64,000 nucleotides of DNA from Morella rubra (lineage: Eukaryota > Streptophyta > Magnoliopsida > Fagales > Myricaceae), in contig CM025851.1 of NCBI GenBank assembly GCA_003952965.2, forward strand, positions 12,287,048-12,351,047, given 5' to 3'. The position numbers and the translations under genes were made by a program. The notes below the pieces were generated by a model that was given only the letters and a program-made list of their open reading frames with translations, was not told where the DNA came from and ran no database searches. Shown here one piece after another: positions 59,177 to 64,000 of the stretch. The first letter of the stretch is position 1. Every line of letters begins with the position of its first letter.

Positions 59177-62176
59177 TTGGCTGATAGACTTGGAGAGGAA
59201 CGTAGGATGACTGATGAAGAGCGCATAATCCATTGTGTACGTCAGAGCGATTTCCCCGTACATGGCTAATCAAGGAATCCAAATTGACAATTGACTGCTA
59301 ATTAAATGAACTCTCTCTCGAACCCTTGGCTCAAATCCCTTGAGTCCATCAATTTGACCTCCCCCAACTTCTCATACAGCTTAGCATATGAAAAGTTGGG
59401 CCTGATGAAAATCCATTAGGCCCAGGCCTGGTGAGTTTCACATTCACAGTTCTGTTCTCACTCGTTTTTCCTTCATTCTTTATCATTTTTGTCTTCCTAA
59501 GTTATTGATCTCTGTTCAACATGACACTAGAGAATGAATATTTACACATGGAATCAGAAACTAGGTTTATTCTGACGAGTGCAACTAATATGCTTTTTTT
59601 GTTGTTGTTGCATTTCAATTAAATTATTAATCATTTGCCAAAATCACCATTTAGTACATCTAGACCCTGAAATTATGGGGGAAATAAGAAGAAAGAAAAA
59701 AACCAAATGCTTCATGAACCACATATAAAGAAGGACCAAACCTGTACCCTACGAGGGTACCTACCTTTCTTCTAGGAGACAATAAAGATGTCTCCTTCCA
59801 GCATAATAAAGACCCAATCGAAGCGACAGACAGTGACAACTATATTTATAAGACTCTCTATGAACCTTTCTCAAGGTTTTATGTTGAAATTCTTCTAAGC
59901 ATTTTCGGTATCCTGCAACCCTAAAAGAGCAAAGAAAAAAAAAACCAGCTTATGACATTCATGTCCAATGACGATATATTTTGTGGTCATGAGAATGTCT
60001 CAAACGAGATTCTCAACCTTAGTTTGAAAATGCCCAAATATTCGGAATTAAAGCTCACCTTCACAGCTAATGGCTAAATGCTAATGCCTAGGGACGGCAA
60101 AGAAACAGGGGAGAGCAATGTAACCAGTGGACCTCTTTTAATTCACTAAGCAGCTATCTAAATTTGATTGGGTCGGGGACGATGGCCAGAAGGGTCACAA
60201 TTGGTAACCAGATTGCTGGGGCCTGGGGGAAGGAAAAATACAAACAAACGGCCACAGCGGGCTTAATTCTCTCGCACGGGCCAGGATATGGATTATTATT
60301 GGAAAAACTCTCCGTCGTAATCCAATACTGACTTACCAACACGGCCCGACAAACTCAGATTTGAGGTTTATGTATCAAAAGTTGGGAACCGGGAGGGTCC
60401 AGCATCTTGGGACCTTACAAATATTTCAACAGCCCGGACAAGTGGGCCACGAGTTCACAAGAAGAGCAGTTTGGTCCAAAGCATCTTGTGGATGAATTTC
60501 CATTAAATCAGATCCCACAGAAACCTAACAACAGGAGGCTCCCCGCATTGAGTTGGAAGTCATTCTCATATGCACTGTCACTACATATGGGATCACATGT
60601 TTATCATCAGGAAAAATCCCTCTTTTAATGCCAAAAGTCCGGATTCCTTTCTTCCAAGCAAAAACTTGTGAGGGTACGTAATTATCGAAAGCCTTAGTCA
60701 ACGTGGACATATCACACACCCTTTTCACGATTGTGAATCTGTGAGTGTACGTTCAATCAAGACTGCAACCAAGTTGGACCGGGTTTGTTCGCCTTTACAT
60801 CAAGAAACAAACCAGGCTACTACTTTGGATTATATGAACTTGAATCCAAAGTGAAACCCATAAGAGAAAGTCCTTTTCTGTTGTCATAATCCACTATTAT
60901 GTTAAACTGAGGCAAAGATAACAAGATTCAGCCTACAGTTGTTGCTAATCTCCTCGCAAGTGATCACAAGCAACAGATGTGATCATATGGCCCTTTGTAC
61001 TTCCGACACATGGGGTGTTTTTATAAACATGTGCATATGATGTGGGCATGCCCATCAGTGCAGGGGACCTCTCCACATCTCTTACAGAAAGTATACGATC
61101 CAGCCAATTAAGCACAGGGATGGACAAGTATATAAAGGTCATGCGCCATTTTTGACTTTTAGGACTCCAGTTTGTAATTGTGTCCCAAGAACATCGAATC
61201 ATCCGCCATTGTCCTTACGGTGCATTGAATAATTTCACTACTTTTGCCACTGGGTCAATATTCCTACATTCACAATAGCTAGATAGCTAGCTGTAACTCC
61301 TGACACCCCGATCAGCTATAGTAAAATATGTGCATTTGGGTCTTTGTAGGAGTACATTTTGTCTCCGAAGTGGAAAACAAAGTTACAAGAAAACATGGTC
61401 TCATTTCCCAAACGTACTAAGCTAACTGTTCCAAAGGTTGCCGAAACCAATGCTGGGCGGCATTCAGTTAACCTAAATTACAACAATCATAGTGTCTTTC
61501 GGATAATTCAGGCCACGGGAAGTCGCTGGAAATTGGTGGGATATAGACATGCTTGAAACTTAAGTCTCTGATTCGACATTTCTTACGTAAGGAGAAAACC
61601 CTTGTCTGCGTGCTTCGTACATGGCCTACAACGAGATATTGATGGCCTTGAGCGAATAGTGAGGAGAGTGTGGTTTTTCTTTTTTTATAATATTTTTGGG
61701 CCTTTGGCGTTCATGAACCTCCTTAATTTGATTAACTTTATCAGTGAAACACGAATAAATATCTGCAGAAAAGTGTTTGTGGTGGAACCTAACTTTCCTT
61801 TCCATCCTCTATTGATTACTTAAAAATAGTTAATTTGCGGCCCTTCTTTCAAAAGGTTAGTTGAATTTTTTTTATTTTACGGGGGATTCATTCCCCCTGA
61901 CAACTGCCTTTTTTTCTCCAGAGTACTGCACAATCAGACAGCAGTGTGGGAAGATCTTGTTTTTCTGTTTTTTAATTTTCCTTCTATCTTTTTATATATA
62001 TTGGAACTTGAATTTCCTAATTTTCAATTATTTCCCATTCCAACATTTTCATAGTTGACAGGATCGATGTTGATCTGTTATCGGATTATAAATTTGGCAA
62101 CTAGTTGTAATACGTAATCATCGATTCGATTTTCAGAAGGGTAAGCGGGAAGAGATTAGTAGTTAAGACAAATTAC
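59177..62176. other. Intergenic, no supported gene (copy B)
   Basis: Collinear with 12166-15165. I see nothing additional. Confidence 0.5.
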
Positions 62177-62415
62177 CTGGGACAGCTTCATCGCAATCTT
62201 ATCCTTGCCTACTAGATCAAAAGAAGTACTTGTCAGGAGTGGCCTACACAAGCTTGTGTGGAGGCCAAAATACAGGGATGATACAGATCAAGACGGTAAG
62301 CGTCCCTTCAATCTGTTCTCTAGCTGGTCGAGCCCCAGCGTAAACTGATCAGCTCCACGAGGATACTGGCCAGCAGGAGTCTTGTCCCTTAGCATTGTGA
62401 CCATAGAAACTCCAA
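62177..62415 (-). pseudogene. Possible decayed exon, family unknown (copy B)
   Basis: Same frame, single TGA and splice-like edges as 15166-15404. Confidence 0.25.
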
Positions 62416-62667
62416 CTTATGATCTCACATCTATCAGATTTCTTGAAAGAAAATTTGTACGAGTAAGCCAACAGCAGTAAGAGAAACAAAAAAACAATTA
62501 ACCATGGCTAGCTTGGGATCTCTAGATTCCTATAGTAGATGGAGCCCTAAAAATCTTCGCTATTTTTCTGAAATGAAATTACCACATAGATAAAATTACT
62601 TGTCGAAACCTGTAGTACTGATCTGACGAAGAAACTTTTAGTACTGTTTGGAGGCAATGGTAATGTA

Positions 62668-64000
62668 CAGTGGCGGATCCAGGATCAAAATTCATGGGGT
62701 CGAACTTTAAACGCAAAATGATAAGAAATTTTTTTCCTTCGTAATGCAAAAAATTTTCTTAGAGTTACAATATCGAAAATTAAAAACTAAAAGCATTAAA
62801 AATAATATAATACACGTACCGTACTATGTACTACGACTGAGAGGTGACAATTGCATCCTACGTTTTTGCATCTTCTGAAAATGTTGCAAAATGCTTCGTT
62901 CTCAATATTTTAAAAAACTTCTTGCTCGATGTATACTACCATGCAATCATTCATCCAGTCATCTCTCATCCTATTACGCAAATCACTCTTGATGATATTC
63001 ATCGCAGAAAATACTCTTTCAACGGTCGCAGTTGCAACTGGTAAGACCAATGCCAACTCAATAAGTCGATAAACTAATGGAAATAGAGTATTCTTTTTGT
63101 CTCAACCATCTTCATAGCAAGACCTCCAATATCTTGAAGCCCAGAAAAACAGCATTTCTTCTAACATCTCTAATATAGGTATTAAGTTGATTTTTAAGTA
63201 TCAAATGATCATCAACTGTGAAATCTTCCGGATAAAGCTCAGCAAGACGACGTAACTTAGCATGATCAAACGCTGAGAATGAATTTTTTGGATCAAGACA
63301 TGCTATGCAAAGAAGTAACTCCGTATTTGCTTCTGTGAACCGATTATTCATCTCCTGAATGATCAAATCAATAACTTGGCAAAACACTTCCACACGAAAA
63401 TGATGGAAATAAGTAATACCCTCCACGCCTCGAACGACTACGAGTTCGTATAATGTCTTCCATATTTGGCACACTAATAGAGTGATCCACACAAAATGTT
63501 TTGACTTCTTCCAAGAATCCATCCCATTCTATATCTCTCATTTCTTGCAACTGTTCCTTCACAACTTCAACCAAACCCATAGCATTAACAATATCTTTAT
63601 CTTTTCGCTGTAAGGTTTGTGACAATTCATTTGTAATTCCCATTATATTCCTTAACAGATGCACAGTGAATACAAACTCAAAATTTTCCATCTTATCCAT
63701 CAAACTCATAGCCGTGGATCTTTGTTCTGGGAGAGTACCATCATCTTTTATATGTTCAAGCACTTCCAATACTGATGACCACATAGTGAAGAGACGGATA
63801 TTGTAAGGTGGTATGAACCCCAACAAGTGTCACCTACAATATTATAAGAATTATAAAACTATAAACAAATAAAAAAAATAGTCTATTAATATTATAATGA
63901 AATATAATAATCACCTGGTCGTGCGAGACTGGTTTCTTGATTTTTGCCCCTTTCCACTAGAAATCTCTCCTTTGTCCAACCGCTCCACTATCTTCTCATG
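62668..64000 (-). mobile_element. hAT transposon, cut by the window end (copy B)
   Basis: It begins with the same CAGTGGCGGATCC terminus after GTAATGTA. Divergence from copy A rises sharply from 63027 on. The right terminus lies outside the window. Confidence 0.88.
62910..64000 (-). pseudogene. TTF-type hAT transposase 3' part (copy B)
   Basis: This carries the C-terminal dimerisation domain and the region upstream to the RPGD|TCWGS intron. Relative to copy A it has an extra C at 63421 that breaks the 237-codon frame into two overlapping pieces, a one-base deletion near 63099, and several substitutions. The 5' part lies beyond the window. Confidence 0.85.

Larger units (their letters stand above)
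47012..64000 (+). repeat. Copy B of the 47-kb-offset direct duplication
   Basis: This is collinear with 1-16989. The last ~974 bases differ from copy A at about nine places. Substitutions are at 63027, 63086, 63326, 63664 and 63970, with indels near 63099, 63421, 63870 and 63951. Elsewhere I saw only the change at 56392. It continues to the window edge. Confidence 0.97.

Noticed and set aside
1-64000. CRISPR array or prokaryotic system
   Set aside because: Repeats here are plant transposon arrays and microsatellites. There are no spacer-separated identical repeats and no prokaryotic genes.

Overview
This is nuclear DNA from a flowering plant, most likely a woody eudicot. The supporting signs are intron-containing plant genes, an ethylene receptor, two single-finger C2H2 regulators with QALGGH and DLELRLG motifs, AT-rich intergenic DNA, and plant transposons with intact target-site duplications (TSDs). 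There are no operons, and I see no rRNA, CRISPR array or convincing tRNA. The species cannot be named from the sequence.

The dominant structure is a direct duplication. Bases 1-16989 recur at 47012-64000 with a fixed offset of 47011. I found one substitution in the first 16.0 kb by eye. The last ~1 kb, inside an hAT transposon, has about nine differences. It could be a recent 47-kb tandem duplication or an assembly duplication; the window alone cannot decide.

Layout of the repeated block (copy A / copy B): a long LTR (cut by the window start in A, complete as a 3.5-kb solo LTR with CTACC TSDs in B); the distal part of a Mutator-like element (MULE) with a frameshifted GRF zinc-finger gene; a TAC1-like zinc-finger gene; a MULE-type MITE; a CACTA-type element; a degenerate hAT with a transposase remnant; and a 4-kb hAT carrying a broken TTF-type transposase gene (complete in A, cut by the window end in B).

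Layout of the single-copy middle (about 19.7-46.5 kb): small hAT-like elements, one of which split the first exon of a PLAC8-family gene remnant; a complete subfamily-II ethylene receptor of ERS2 type (two coding exons, no receiver domain) with an unusual upstream-ORF leader; a SUPERMAN-type gene; a Helitron 3' end; and a broken MULE transposase gene with SWIM and zinc-knuckle domains.

Three genes look intact: the TAC1-like gene (present twice), ERS2 and SUP. The two C2H2 genes encode predicted EAR-motif nuclear regulators of development. ERS2 is an ER-membrane hormone receptor. They are neighbours, but nothing in the sequence shows that they act together. Most of the rest is transposon-derived or unassigned intergenic DNA.
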